Source: Nevskia sp. (GTDB lineage Bacteria > Pseudomonadota > Gammaproteobacteria > Nevskiales > Nevskiaceae). Taken from it: 61,575 nt of DNA. Positions 1 through 9,310 of this stretch are shown one piece after another. The translations under genes were made by a program, and so were the position numbers. The notes under the pieces were generated by a model, which ran no database searches, was not told where the DNA came from, and was given only the letters and a program-made list of their open reading frames with translations. The stretch is from the NCBI GenBank assembly GCA_023229645.1, contig JALNYU010000023.1:1-61575 (forward strand), given 5' to 3'. Position 1 is the first letter of the stretch. The number at the start of each line of letters is the position of its first letter.

Positions 1-2
1 GC

Positions 3-119
3 AAGCTACTGGTCCGGTACGAAAAGCTGGCGCGCAGCTTCGTTGCGCTGAATCACCTCGCCGCTGCAATCATTGCTTATCGTAAGTTGTCCATGAAGGT
101 CAATATTATTTACGGATAG
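3..119 (+). CDS. IS5-type transposase, C-terminal fragment (cut by window edge)
   Basis: An open frame enters from the left edge and ends at a TAG at 117-119, giving 38 residues. It contains LVRYEKLARSFVALNHLAAA, the sort of tail seen in IS5-family DDE transposases (RYEK, then a short hydrophobic helix, then an arginine-rich end). The catalytic DDE residues would lie to the left and are not visible. The stop codon of the opposing RHS gene (110-112) lies inside this frame, so the insertion sequence has removed the RHS 3' end. The right tip of the element is probably within about 15 bp after the stop, but its terminal repeat cannot be set without the left end. Confidence 0.7.
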   Translation, partial: KLLVRYEKLARSFVALNHLAAAIIAYRKLSMKVNIIYG

Positions 120-1964
120 GTTCTTAGGTCGCGGTCTTCGCTGAGAATCGGGTTGTAGCGGGCGTCCAGATACATCGAGACTTGGTGGTTGCCCTGATTC
201 ATGCGGACACGCCAGGCGCCACTGGGCACGCCGAGTTCGGCGGCGGTGAGTTGGGTGTAGTTCATCGTGGCGCCGGTCCAGGCCACGGTATCGGCCGTTG
301 GATAGGTCAGGCTGGTGCTGCGGCCGAGGCGGTCATAGCCGTATTGCGTGCTGCTGCCGCGCTCATCCGTGACACTGGTCACCCAGCCGTTGTTATCGAC
401 CACGGCGCTGCGGGTGGTTTGATCGGGGTTGGTGATCAGCTGCGGCACGCCGCGCTTCCAGCTGCCGAGTGTCGTGGTCTGGCCCAGCGCATTACGCATG
501 CTGGCGACGGTGCCGTCGGCGTTGTAGGCGAGGTTCATTTGCAGCAGGCCAAACTGATAGACCCGGATCGGCAGCGCCGTGGCGGCGTCAAAGTCCATCG
601 CCATCATGACCGCGCCGGTGTTGGTGTTGGTCACCGACCGCACTTGGCCGAGCACCCAGCGCGTGGTGTCGTCGTAGTAGGCCATCGTGTCGCTGCGGCT
701 GCTGCCGAGCGAGCTCGACTGGGTCATGCTGACCGGCCGGGCGTAGGCGTCAAAACTATTAACCGTGCTGGTAAAGGTATCGCCGTTTTGGCTCACCACC
801 GTTTGCGTGCGCGGCACACGATAGGTGTCAACAAAATCGTCAGCGAAGGCCACCCCTGAGTTGCCCGCGATGACGGCATACGGCGGGCTGACCGGGTTGC
901 GGGCGTAGGTGTTGTTTTCGTCACGCAACAAGACCCCGGTCGATGACAGCATTTCCGTCCGCAGCATTTCACCTTCGTTGACGAAATAGCGGATGCCGAA
1001 GGTGTAGCGGGTGCGGGTTTGGTCGGGATTCGTGATTGTCGCCATTTTTTGGTCGCTCGCATCGGTTGGTGGATCCTGCACGCCACCCAGGTCGCCGCCG
1101 AAGCTTGGGGAGGGCGATGCATAGGCCATCGTCCACGTGGCCGGCGTCAACCCAGCGCCGCTGATGGTTTTAGTGGTCAGCGCGAAGTTATCGGTGACGA
1201 TGGTCGGGCCGTTGGCGCTATCGGTATAGGGATTTTCCGTCTCGAATGAGCATTCGTTCCAAACCAGACTGCGGCTATGCCGCGTGAGCCGGGCAGTGAA
1301 GGTGCCGACTGCGCCACTCGGGTGTGTGACGGTGAGCTGCCGCACCGGCACCGGCGTCGGCGAGCTGGGACAAACACCGGATCTGCCAATTTTGCGCAGT
1401 GACCAGCCGGCTGGTCTGGCCGTCCGTGGGTTGCGGCACGGCGCCATTGATGAGCAACTCCTGGCTGCCGGCACCGGGAACCGACATCGTCACGCCGCGC
1501 CAGTAGGTCCGCGCTGACCAGCTGCGGTAAGTTCCCGCTGCGCTCGGCGGCCCAAAACCGCTGCTGCAACGGTTATAGGGCGTGCTGCCGCCAACCCGCC
1601 AACCCAGGCTTTGGGCGTAATTACCCGTCAAGTACGGGACATCGACATCCCAGCCGGCGAAAATCGCCCGGCCGCGGTTTTCGGCCGTAGCGGCCCAGCG
1701 CCGCGTCAGCTGTACCGCCAGTTTGTTGTTTCCTGGGAGGTCGATGTCCGTGGTCGTGAATGTGGTCTGACCATCGTAGAAATTCGTGGAATCCCCGAAT
1801 AAATTCGGGCCCAGCGGCCCGATCATCTGCGCCATCTTGACCCGCTCGCTGTATTCCTGCGTTAGGTCAACCGCTTGCGCCTGCGCTACCGCCGAGACTG
1901 ACAGCCCCATCAGGCCGACAAGCACACACAAAGCGCCTCGCAGGGCGGGGATCAATCGTTGCAT
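110..1964 (-). pseudogene. RHS/YD-repeat protein, frameshifted and 3'-truncated
   Basis: The product starts with a clear signal peptide (MQRLIPALRGALCVLVGLMG, then SVSAVAQAQA) and an RHS-type N-terminal region (LFGDSTNFYDGQTTFTTTDI). Near 1370-1385 the reading frame changes. The first frame runs to NWQIRCL and then becomes nonsense; the second becomes sensible from about PTPVPVRQLTVTHPSG and carries YD-type repeats (YGYDRLGRSTSLTYP, YNADGTVASMRNALGQ). The protein stops at 110 after about 600 residues, whereas RHS proteins usually exceed 1,000. The last few codons lie in the adjoining insertion sequence. Such proteins are secreted or surface polymorphic toxins or wall-associated proteins; the variable C-terminal tip is missing. 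One frameshift plus truncation suggests a dead gene, although a single-base sequencing error could explain the frameshift alone. Confidence 0.8.
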
Positions 1965-2166
1965 TCCAAATTTCCTTGTTTAGGCCCACTTCTTGACATC
2001 GGGGCTCCCGATATCGCCCTAAGCAGCGCGCACGTAGCGCACCGCGATCACGCTGATCTACCTGACCACAGTGATCGCCGCAACATTTGACACCGATACC
2101 GCTTACGCGCGCTGCGAACTACGTCACAGATTTTTTTATAGTTTTGAATTTGCTAACTATTTATAA

Positions 2167-2260
2167 TTATTGATCCGGCTGCTTGATATTGAACCGTCGG
2201 CACCCAACCGGCTTCCAGCAGAATCGGGCCAGGCGAACACGGCAACAGCCGGATCAATAA
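2167..2260. repeat. Dispersed inverted-repeat element, divergent copy
   Basis: Two 15-bp arms, TTATTGATCCGGCTG (2167-2181) and its exact complement (2246-2260), enclose 64 bp. The AT-rich stretch after the right arm (TAAAATCAATTTG) resembles the spacer next to the copies near 13,530 and 47,310. This is the most diverged copy of the family in the window. It lies in the 475-bp gap between the RHS gene and the guanidine operon, which otherwise shows no convincing gene. Confidence 0.7.
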
Positions 2261-2439
2261 TAAAATCAATTTGTTTGGGTTATTGCGTCGGCACGCCGCA
2301 AAACAGCGGCGCCGCTGCGGTTACCTGCAGCAGGTGACATGGCGAACGGCAAAGGACCCTGTTGGATTGATCCGTGCAAAGCTGAGAAAGGCGCGCGGCC
2401 CAACGAAAAATACGCCAGAGACATACCCGCGGGGCCGCG

Positions 2440-4257
2440 TTACGCCACCGTAATCGCGGCGATATACGCCCGCCAGCCGCCGTAGTGGGTCACTTCCGTT
2501 GCCCCGACCAGCGCATGCGCTTCGCAGAGAAAACCGCTGACGCTTTCGCCGTCGTCGAGCTGCCATTTGCCAACACCCAGCGGCGCCGGAATGCGAGCGA
2601 CGAAGTTGCCGTATGCGGCAACCGGCAGCCGCCACAGCTCGACTTCGATGCCCGGCCCGACAAAGCCCGGTTCGCGCTGCAAGCCGGGCTTCTTCGGCAC
2701 CGTATCCGGCAGCACGTAAAGACGGTAGTCGGGCGCGGTACGGCAGCCGCGCACGAGCGTGCCGCCGGCCGCCGTCAACTCTCGGTTCAGCGGCATGCCG
2801 CTGAGATGGGCGCCGACCACGCCGATAACGACGGTGTTGTCATCGCTTGCCGCCACCGGCACGGCTGGCGCCGGAATCGCCGCCGTGCGATCAACTCCGA
2901 GGCCGCTATTTCCGGCTTGATGAAACGCACCTGCGAGCGCTGCCAGTGCATCGTCCGCGAACGCTGACGCGATCAGCGACACGCCGAACGGCAGGCCGTC
3001 ATCGCGGAATCCGGCGGGCACGGCGACGGCGCAGCAGTCCAGTAGATTGACGAAATTGGTGTAATGGCCCAGCCGCGTATTGAGCAACAAGGGCTCCGCG
3101 CGCAGCTGCTCGACCGTGTAAATCGTCGGCGCCGTCGGCAGCAGTAATAAATCCAGACGCGACCATTCGGCATCAGCCCGGCGACGCAGCGCTTGCAGTT
3201 GGTAAAAGCCCGAGAACGCGGCGGCGGCGTCGAACTGCGCCGCGCCGGCGATGATGCGGAGCACGGTCGGCTCCATCGCCACCGCCTGGCTTTCGATAAA
3301 GCCACGCAGCGGCGCGAAGCGCTCCGCGACCCAGGGGCCGGCGTAGAGCAGCGCCGCCGCTTCGGCGAACGGGGTGTAGTCGAATGCCACCGGTTCGCCG
3401 CCGAGCGCGCGCATGCGCTCGATCGCGGCGTCGTAAAGATGCTCGGCCTCGGCATCGCCGAAGAATTCTCGCTGCTCAGCCGCCAGCACGCCGAAACGGA
3501 AACCCGGCGGGAGCGGCCGCCGCTGCACGCCTAGGCGCGAATACGGATCACCCTCGTCGAACCCCTGCGCCAGCCGCCGGACGCAATCCGCGTCGGCCGC
3601 CGTTGCCGCCAATACGGTGACGCAATCCAAGCTGCGGCAGGCCGGCACCACGCCAGTGGCGGACAACAGGCCGCGGCTGGGTTTGACGCCGATCAGATTA
3701 TTGAACGCGGCCGGTACGCGGCCAGAGCCGGCGGTATCGGTGCCGAGCGCGAACGCGACCATCCCCGATGCGACCGCCACCGCCGAGCCGGAGCTAGAGC
3801 CGCCGGAGATGTAGCGGCCATCAAACACGCTGCGCGGCGCGCCAAACGGCGAACGCGTGCCGTTCAGGCCGGTCGCAAATTGGTCGAGATTGGTTTTGCC
3901 GACCAACAGCGCGCCGGCAGCGCGCAATCGGGCGACGACCGTTGCGTCAACGGTCGGCTGATACGAAAACGCCGGGCAGGCAGCGGTCGTCGGCAGGTCG
4001 GCGCAGTCGATGTTGTCTTTCACCGCGAATGGAATGCCCCACAGCGGCTGGGCATCGCTAGGGCCGGCGCCGGCCATCAGCGCGTGGGCAGCGGCACGCA
4101 GGGCCTCGGCCGGCACGCGGCTGATCCAGACCGCCGGATCAGCATCTTCGGCGATGCGTACCAGCACCGCATCGACCACCTGCAGCGGCGTTAGCGCACC
4201 GCTGCGATAGCGCAGCTGCAAGTCCGCAATCGTCAGTATTTTCGGCAGCATGTTCAA
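2440..4257 (-). CDS. atzF: Allophanate hydrolase
   Basis: This 605-residue amidase-signature enzyme hydrolyses allophanate to ammonia and CO2, the last step of guanidine or urea breakdown by the carboxylase route. The N-terminal two thirds is the amidase domain: the catalytic lysine lies in WGIPFAVKDNIDCADLP, and the Gly/Ser-rich loop GGSSSGSAVAVASG is followed by LGTDTAGSGRVPAAFN with the cis-Ser and nucleophile Ser. The C-terminal part (about 460-605) is the small AtzF-type second domain, so the gene is full length. The start overlaps the upstream carboxylase stop by 4 bp (ATGA), so the two are translationally coupled. It is the last gene of the riboswitch-led operon. In this setting the substrate chain is guanidine, carboxyguanidine, allophanate. 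Confidence 0.93.
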   Translation of the reverse strand: MNMLPKILTIADLQLRYRSGALTPLQVVDAVLVRIAEDADPAVWISRVPAEALRAAAHALMAGAGPSDAQPLWGIPFAVKDNIDCADLPTTAACPAFSYQPTVDATVVARLRAAGALLVGKTNLDQFATGLNGTRSPFGAPRSVFDGRYISGGSSSGSAVAVASGMVAFALGTDTAGSGRVPAAFNNLIGVKPSRGLLSATGVVPACRSLDCVTVLAATAADADCVRRLAQGFDEGDPYSRLGVQRRPLPPGFRFGVLAAEQREFFGDAEAEHLYDAAIERMRALGGEPVAFDYTPFAEAAALLYAGPWVAERFAPLRGFIESQAVAMEPTVLRIIAGAAQFDAAAAFSGFYQLQALRRRADAEWSRLDLLLLPTAPTIYTVEQLRAEPLLLNTRLGHYTNFVNLLDCCAVAVPAGFRDDGLPFGVSLIASAFADDALAALAGAFHQAGNSGLGVDRTAAIPAPAVPVAASDDNTVVIGVVGAHLSGMPLNRELTAAGGTLVRGCRTAPDYRLYVLPDTVPKKPGLQREPGFVGPGIEVELWRLPVAAYGNFVARIPAPLGVGKWQLDDGESVSGFLCEAHALVGATEVTHYGGWRAYIAAITVA

Positions 4258-7200
4258 ATCTCCCTGTCAGTTTCAGCCAATACCGCGATCACATGCCCGG
4301 CTTGCACAGTGCGGCCGGGTTGGCAGCGCAGCGCGCGAACGCGGCCGGCGCTCGGCGCGCAAATTTCCATTTCCATTTTCATCGACTCAACGACAACAAC
4401 AACCTGCCCTTTCGCCACCACCGCGCCCTCCTCAACCATGATTTTCCAGACGCTGCCGGTGACCTGCGCGATCACCGCGGTGCAACCCGGCGGCACGGCT
4501 TCGCCGAGATCGGGCGGCATTTCGTCAACACTGAAGCTGTCTAAACCGCGTGCTTTCCAGTTGCTGCGCTCGACTTCAAACGCGGTTTGTTGACGCGCTT
4601 TGAAGGCGCTGATTCCGGCGTTATTTGCGGCCAGAAAGGCGGCGTATTCGGCGTAAGAGAATTCAGTTTCCTCGATCCGGATTGGATAACGGCCGTGTGG
4701 AAACGCGGCGCGCGCGTCTAAAAGTTCAGCCTCGCTGACCGGATAAAACTGAATCTGATCGAAGAACCGCAGCAGCCACGGCTGGGTAAATGCCTCGGTG
4801 CGGCGCCAACGATTCCACATCTGCAAAGTGCGGCCGAATAATTGATAACCGCCCGGCCCTTCCATGCCGTAGACGCAAAGATAGGCGCCGCCGATGCCGA
4901 CCGCGTTCTCCGGCGTCCAAGTGCGCGCTGGGTTGTATTTTGTGGTCACCAAACGATGGCGCGGGTCGATGGGCGTCGCCACCGGCGCGCCGAGATAAAC
5001 ATCGCCGAGACCAAGCACGAGGTAACGCGCGGCGAATACAATGCGCTGCACATCGTCCACCGTATCGAGCCCGTTGATCCGGCGAATGAACTCGATGTTG
5101 TCCGGGCACCACGGCGCGTTCGGCCGCACTAACTCTTGATACTTGCGCATCGCCAATTGGATCGCCGAGTCGTTCCACGACAGCGGCAGATGCACGATCC
5201 GGCTCGGCACCGTGACCTGTTCGGCCGGCGGCAAACTACGTTCGATTTCGGCCAGCACCGCGAGCAGGCGCGCGGCCGGCAGCACCTGGCTATCGAAATG
5301 GACTTGTAGCGAGCGGATGCCCGGCGTGAGATCGATCACGCCCGGAAGCCGTGCATTGCGCAGCGCTTGCGCCAGCAGGTGCACGCGCAGGCGCAGCGCA
5401 AGGTCCAACGTCATCGCGCCGTATTCGACCAGCAGATTGTCATCGCCGCAGCGGCGGTAAACGACCGACACCGGGCCGTCATCGCTGCCGCCGAGGATCG
5501 GCGAGCCGCGCGCTGCGCTGCGCCGTGTCGCACTGCTCGGCGCAGCCGCCGGCACAAAGCGCAGTTTATCGCCGGGCTTGAGCTGGCCGATTTTCCAGAG
5601 GTCGTCGCGGGCAACCACCGCCGGGCAGACGAAGCCGCCGAGGCTGGGGCCATCCGGGCCGAGGATGATTGGCATATCGCCGGTGAAGTCGATTGCGCCG
5701 ATGGCGTAGGCGTTGTCGTGGATGTTCGATGGATGCAGCCCCGCTTCGCCGCCGTCGGCCCGCGCCCAGGCCGGCTGCGGGCCGATCAGCCGCACACCGG
5801 TGCGGGCGCTGTTGTAGTGCACTTCGTACTCGGCGGCGTACAGCGTTTCAATATCAGCCGCGGTGAAGAAATCCGGCGCGCCGTGCGGGCCGTAATGCAC
5901 GGCGAGTTGCCAGTCGCGCGTTAGCACCGGCCATTGCGCCGCCGGCAGCGGTGCCGGTTCCTGCTCGATCGCCGCCGTGCCGACGGCGAGATGCAGCGTA
6001 TCGCCGGCTTGCAGAACGCCCGTGCCGTGGCCGCCGAAGCCGCCGAGCCCAAACGTTGCGCGCGAGCCGAGATACAGCGGCGCGTCGAAACCGCCGCGCA
6101 GCGCCAGATAGCAGCGCTGGCCAGCGCCGACGATGGTTCCTAAGGTCAGCGTTTGCCCAGCGCGCACCGCAACCGGTGTGTAGTACGGCAGCGCAACGTC
6201 GTCCAACAACGCCGGCATTGCCGCGCCGGCGAGCGCGATCACGGCATCGCAGTGGAAACGCAGCGTCGGCCCGGATAGCGTGCATTCCAGCGCCGCGGTG
6301 CCAGCGCGATTGCCGACCACGGCGTTGGCAAGCCGGAACGCGCGGTCATCCATCGGCCCGGACGGCGGGATGCCGACATCCCAGTAGCCGAGCCGGCCCG
6401 GCCAATCCTGCAAGCTGGTCTGCGCGCCCGGCGCTAACACCGAGACCGCCTGCGGCGCGAACGCGAAGTCTTTCAGCACCTGGGTTGCAACCTCGCCGCG
6501 GGCAAAAACCGGCGCCGCGATCACTGCCCGCAGATAGTCGAGATTGGTTTCGATACCGCGCACCGCGCTCGCCGCAAGCGCACCGCTGAGCTGCGCAATC
6601 GCCGCCTCGCGCGTCGCGCCGTGGGCGATCAGCTTGGCCAGCATCGGGTCGTAGTACGGCGTCACTTCGGTGCCGGCTTCGATCCAACTATCGACACGAA
6701 CTTCATCGGAAAACCGCACCTCGGTCAGCAAGCCGGTGCTGGGCCGAAAATCCTGCTGCGGATTCTCGGCGTAGAGCCGCACTTCCACCGCCGCGCCTTG
6801 CGGCTGTAAATCTTCCTGCGCCGGCAGCACGAATTCGCCGGCCGCTTGGCGAATCATCCACTCGACGAGATCGATGCCGTAAACCGCCTCGGTGACGGGA
6901 TGCTCAACCTGCAGCCGCGTGTTCACTTCGAGAAAATAGAAGTCCGCACGGGCGACGTCGTAGATGAATTCGACCGTGCCGGCCGACTCATAACCAACCG
7001 CCGCGCCAAGCGCCCGCGCCGCCGCGTGCAAGCGCTGGCGGAGTTCATCCGACAAACCCGGCGCTGGCGTTTCTTCGACCACTTTCTGATTGCGCCGCTG
7101 CAGCGAGCAGTCACGCTCGCCGAGTGAAACCACGCCGCCGCGGCCATCGCCGAAAATCTGCACTTCAACGTGGCGCGCGGTGGCGATGTAGCGCTCAAGA

Positions 7201-7790
7201 TAAACCCGAGCGTCGCCAAAACTGGCGCCGGCCATGCGCTGCACGGTGTCGAAACGGCTGCGCAGCTCGGCTTGGTCATGGCACAGCTGCATGCCGATGC
7301 CGCCGCCGCCCGCGGTGCTTTTCAACATCACCGGATAGCCGATTTCGGCCGCTGCATTTACCGCCGCCGTTACGTCGTCGAGCAAGCCGCTGCCGGGCAG
7401 CAGCGGCACGTCGCAACGGGCAGCGATGGCGCGGGCGGTGTGCTTTAGGCCGAAGTCACGCAGGTGCTCCGGCCGCGGGCCGATGAAGCGGATGCCGTGC
7501 GCCGCCAGCGTTTCGGCAAACGCCGCGTTTTCGCTGAGAAAGCCGTAGCCTGGATGCACCGCCTCGGCGCCGGTGCTGAGGCAGGCGGCGACGATGGCCT
7601 CGGCTTGCAGGTAGCTGTCTCGCGCTGGCGCCGGGCCGAGGCGCACGGCTTCGTCGGCGGCTAATACCGGCGCTGTGTAGCGATCGGCATCGGAGTACAC
7701 GGCGACCGAAGCGACGCCGAGCCGGCGCAATGTTCGGCCGACGCGAGCGGCAATTTCGCCGCGATTGGCAATGAGTATCTTGCTGAACAT
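4254..7790 (-). CDS. Biotin-dependent guanidine/urea carboxylase
   Basis: A 1,178-residue single-chain biotin carboxylase. Order: biotin carboxylase (about 1-450, ILIANRGEIAARVGRTL at the N-terminus, ATP-grasp region with GGGGIGMQL), an allophanate-hydrolase-subunit-2-like domain (about 460-760), a subunit-1-like domain (about 800-1,010), together the carboxyltransferase, then a biotinyl domain with the acceptor lysine in VESMKMEME. ATG at 7790 is preferred because it begins MFSKILIANRGE; a longer in-frame start at 7808 would overlap the previous gene. Urea carboxylases and guanidine carboxylases share this layout. The ykkC riboswitch at the operon head and the two DUF1989 genes just upstream favour guanidine as the true substrate, making carboxyguanidine. 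Urea activity cannot be excluded from sequence. Confidence 0.92.
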   Translation of the reverse strand: MFSKILIANRGEIAARVGRTLRRLGVASVAVYSDADRYTAPVLAADEAVRLGPAPARDSYLQAEAIVAACLSTGAEAVHPGYGFLSENAAFAETLAAHGIRFIGPRPEHLRDFGLKHTARAIAARCDVPLLPGSGLLDDVTAAVNAAAEIGYPVMLKSTAGGGGIGMQLCHDQAELRSRFDTVQRMAGASFGDARVYLERYIATARHVEVQIFGDGRGGVVSLGERDCSLQRRNQKVVEETPAPGLSDELRQRLHAAARALGAAVGYESAGTVEFIYDVARADFYFLEVNTRLQVEHPVTEAVYGIDLVEWMIRQAAGEFVLPAQEDLQPQGAAVEVRLYAENPQQDFRPSTGLLTEVRFSDEVRVDSWIEAGTEVTPYYDPMLAKLIAHGATREAAIAQLSGALAASAVRGIETNLDYLRAVIAAPVFARGEVATQVLKDFAFAPQAVSVLAPGAQTSLQDWPGRLGYWDVGIPPSGPMDDRAFRLANAVVGNRAGTAALECTLSGPTLRFHCDAVIALAGAAMPALLDDVALPYYTPVAVRAGQTLTLGTIVGAGQRCYLALRGGFDAPLYLGSRATFGLGGFGGHGTGVLQAGDTLHLAVGTAAIEQEPAPLPAAQWPVLTRDWQLAVHYGPHGAPDFFTAADIETLYAAEYEVHYNSARTGVRLIGPQPAWARADGGEAGLHPSNIHDNAYAIGAIDFTGDMPIILGPDGPSLGGFVCPAVVARDDLWKIGQLKPGDKLRFVPAAAPSSATRRSAARGSPILGGSDDGPVSVVYRRCGDDNLLVEYGAMTLDLALRLRVHLLAQALRNARLPGVIDLTPGIRSLQVHFDSQVLPAARLLAVLAEIERSLPPAEQVTVPSRIVHLPLSWNDSAIQLAMRKYQELVRPNAPWCPDNIEFIRRINGLDTVDDVQRIVFAARYLVLGLGDVYLGAPVATPIDPRHRLVTTKYNPARTWTPENAVGIGGAYLCVYGMEGPGGYQLFGRTLQMWNRWRRTEAFTQPWLLRFFDQIQFYPVSEAELLDARAAFPHGRYPIRIEETEFSYAEYAAFLAANNAGISAFKARQQTAFEVERSNWKARGLDSFSVDEMPPDLGEAVPPGCTAVIAQVTGSVWKIMVEEGAVVAKGQVVVVVESMKMEMEICAPSAGRVRALRCQPGRTVQAGHVIAVLAETDREI

Positions 7791-7797
7791 GCCGGCA

Positions 7798-8442
7798 TCA
7801 CTCGGCAAAAATCAGCACGCGCACCGGCGTCGGGTCGAAGCCGTTGCACGGGTTATTCACTTGCGGGCAATTCGAGATCAGGCACAGCACGTCCATTTCC
7901 GCGCGCAGCTCGACGTAGGCGCCGGGCGCCGATACGCCATCGACAATGGCTAAGCGGCCGTCCGGCTCGATCGGCACATTCATGAAGAAATTGATGTTGG
8001 CGACAAGATCCCGCTTATCCATGCCGTGCTTGGCCGCCTCGACCAGAAAATTCTCGCGGCAGGCGTGCATATAGCGCGTCTCGTGGCCGAAGCGCACGGT
8101 GTTGCTCTCGCAGGAGCAGGCGCCAGCCACGGTGTCGTGCGCGCCGCAGGTATCGGCGATGACCGTCAGCATCGTTCGGCCCTCGCTGGAGCGCAGCGCC
8201 GTGCCGGCGCCAACATAGGCCGAGCCCTGCGCCCGCAGCGTGTCTTGCGCGCTGTAGCGCTCGCTGTGATCGTCAGCGCGGTAGAACAACGTATCGACGG
8301 CTTGCTGGCCTTCGACATCGACGATGCGCAGCACCTGGCCGCGTCGGATCAGGCCGGACCACGGCGCCCGCGCCGGGATTGTGAAATCGTAAATCGCCGT
8401 CGCGAGGTCGCGCGCCGGCTGCGTTGCATGCGGCTGGTTCAT
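7798..8442 (-). CDS. DUF1989 urea-carboxylase-associated protein 2 (carboxyguanidine deiminase subunit)
   Basis: A 214-residue protein of the DUF1989 family, known as urea-carboxylase-associated protein 2. With its neighbour it is expected to form the heteromeric carboxyguanidine deiminase (CgdAB) that converts carboxyguanidine to allophanate and ammonia. Visible family features are the N-terminal strand region TIPARAPWSGLIRRGQVLRI, DTLFYRADDHSERYSAQDT, and several conserved Cys/His (DTCGAHDT, CSCESNTVRFGHETRYMH, ISNCPQVNNPCNGFDPTPV). The start at 8442 is set by AAGGAG seven bases upstream; an in-frame extension to 8565 lies inside the preceding gene. It sits 10 bp after that gene and 7 bp before the carboxylase start. 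Confidence 0.88.
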   Translation of the reverse strand: MNQPHATQPARDLATAIYDFTIPARAPWSGLIRRGQVLRIVDVEGQQAVDTLFYRADDHSERYSAQDTLRAQGSAYVGAGTALRSSEGRTMLTVIADTCGAHDTVAGACSCESNTVRFGHETRYMHACRENFLVEAAKHGMDKRDLVANINFFMNVPIEPDGRLAIVDGVSAPGAYVELRAEMDVLCLISNCPQVNNPCNGFDPTPVRVLIFAE

Positions 8443-8452
8443 CGCAGGCTCC

Positions 8453-9301
8453 TTAAGCGCGAAAAAGCGGGTCGGTGTTTTCGAAGCCGCGCCGAGCTTC
8501 GGCGCTGGCGGTGCGGCAGCGGTCATCGGTGGCCGCAGGGGGTGCGCGATACACCGTGGCGACAATCGCCTCCGGCGCGAATACCGCGCCTGGCGCCAAC
8601 GGGTGCGGGCAATTGGAAACGGCGATCAATAGGTTCATTTCGGCGCGCAGCGCGACAAAATCGCCGCGTTGCAGCGCCGCTGAGCGCCAGACGAAGCGGC
8701 CTTCGGCGTCGGTTACCACCGGCGCGAAGAAACTGATGCAAGCGGCGATATCGCGCCGGGTCAGCCCGAACTTGGCGGCCGCCAGCACGAAGTTGTCGCG
8801 CGTATTGCGCAGCCCAGCGTCGCCGCAGGGCGCGCCGTATTTTTCGAGATTCGATGCCGCCGTACTGCCGCCGACCACGGTGTCGTGCGCGGCGCAGCTG
8901 TCTTCGGTGATCGAGGCCAGCACCCGGCCCATGTCAGAAAACAGCAGCCGGCCCTTACTCAGCTGCGCGTTCCATTGCAGCTTCACGGTATCCGCGGCGT
9001 TATAGCGCTCGCTGAAGTCGTCGGCGTTCCAGATCAGCACCGAGACCCCGGGCGTCGCTTCGGAATTGCTCAGTTGCAGCACCTGCCCGCGTGCCACGCG
9101 CGTTGCCCAATACCAACCGCCGGGGATCGTTTCCTGCTGCAGCACCGTGCCTGCTGCCGGCGCAGCGGCGTCACGCGGACTTGGCGGCGGCGGCGCTAGC
9201 GCGGGCGCTTCGCCGGCCGATTTCAAAGCGAGATAGCGGCGACGGTAAGTCTCGATACGTGCCGCTTTCTCGGCGGCAGCATCGGCGTTCAAATTCAACA
9301 T
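8453..9301 (-). CDS. DUF1989 urea-carboxylase-associated protein 1 (carboxyguanidine deiminase subunit)
   Basis: A 282-residue DUF1989 protein, longer than its neighbour because of an N-terminal helical and proline-rich extension (ALAPPPPSPRDAAAP). It shares the same core: TIPGGWYWATRVARGQVLQL, FSERYNAADTVKLQ, DSCAAHDTVVGGSTAASN, ISNCPHPLAPG-like ending. In known guanidine operons two such paralogues act together on carboxyguanidine. Its C-terminus runs past the usual family end (CRTASAEARRGFENTDPLFRA). The gene is 10 bp downstream of the transporter ATPase and clearly in the same operon. Confidence 0.87.
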   Translation of the reverse strand: MLNLNADAAAEKAARIETYRRRYLALKSAGEAPALAPPPPSPRDAAAPAAGTVLQQETIPGGWYWATRVARGQVLQLSNSEATPGVSVLIWNADDFSERYNAADTVKLQWNAQLSKGRLLFSDMGRVLASITEDSCAAHDTVVGGSTAASNLEKYGAPCGDAGLRNTRDNFVLAAAKFGLTRRDIAACISFFAPVVTDAEGRFVWRSAALQRGDFVALRAEMNLLIAVSNCPHPLAPGAVFAPEAIVATVYRAPPAATDDRCRTASAEARRGFENTDPLFRA

Positions 9302-9310
9302 GCGTGGTCC

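Noticed and set aside
4254..7790. Naming the carboxylase a urea carboxylase
   Set aside because: The layout is the same for both enzymes, but the guanidine-I riboswitch and the two DUF1989 genes favour guanidine. Urea activity is not excluded.
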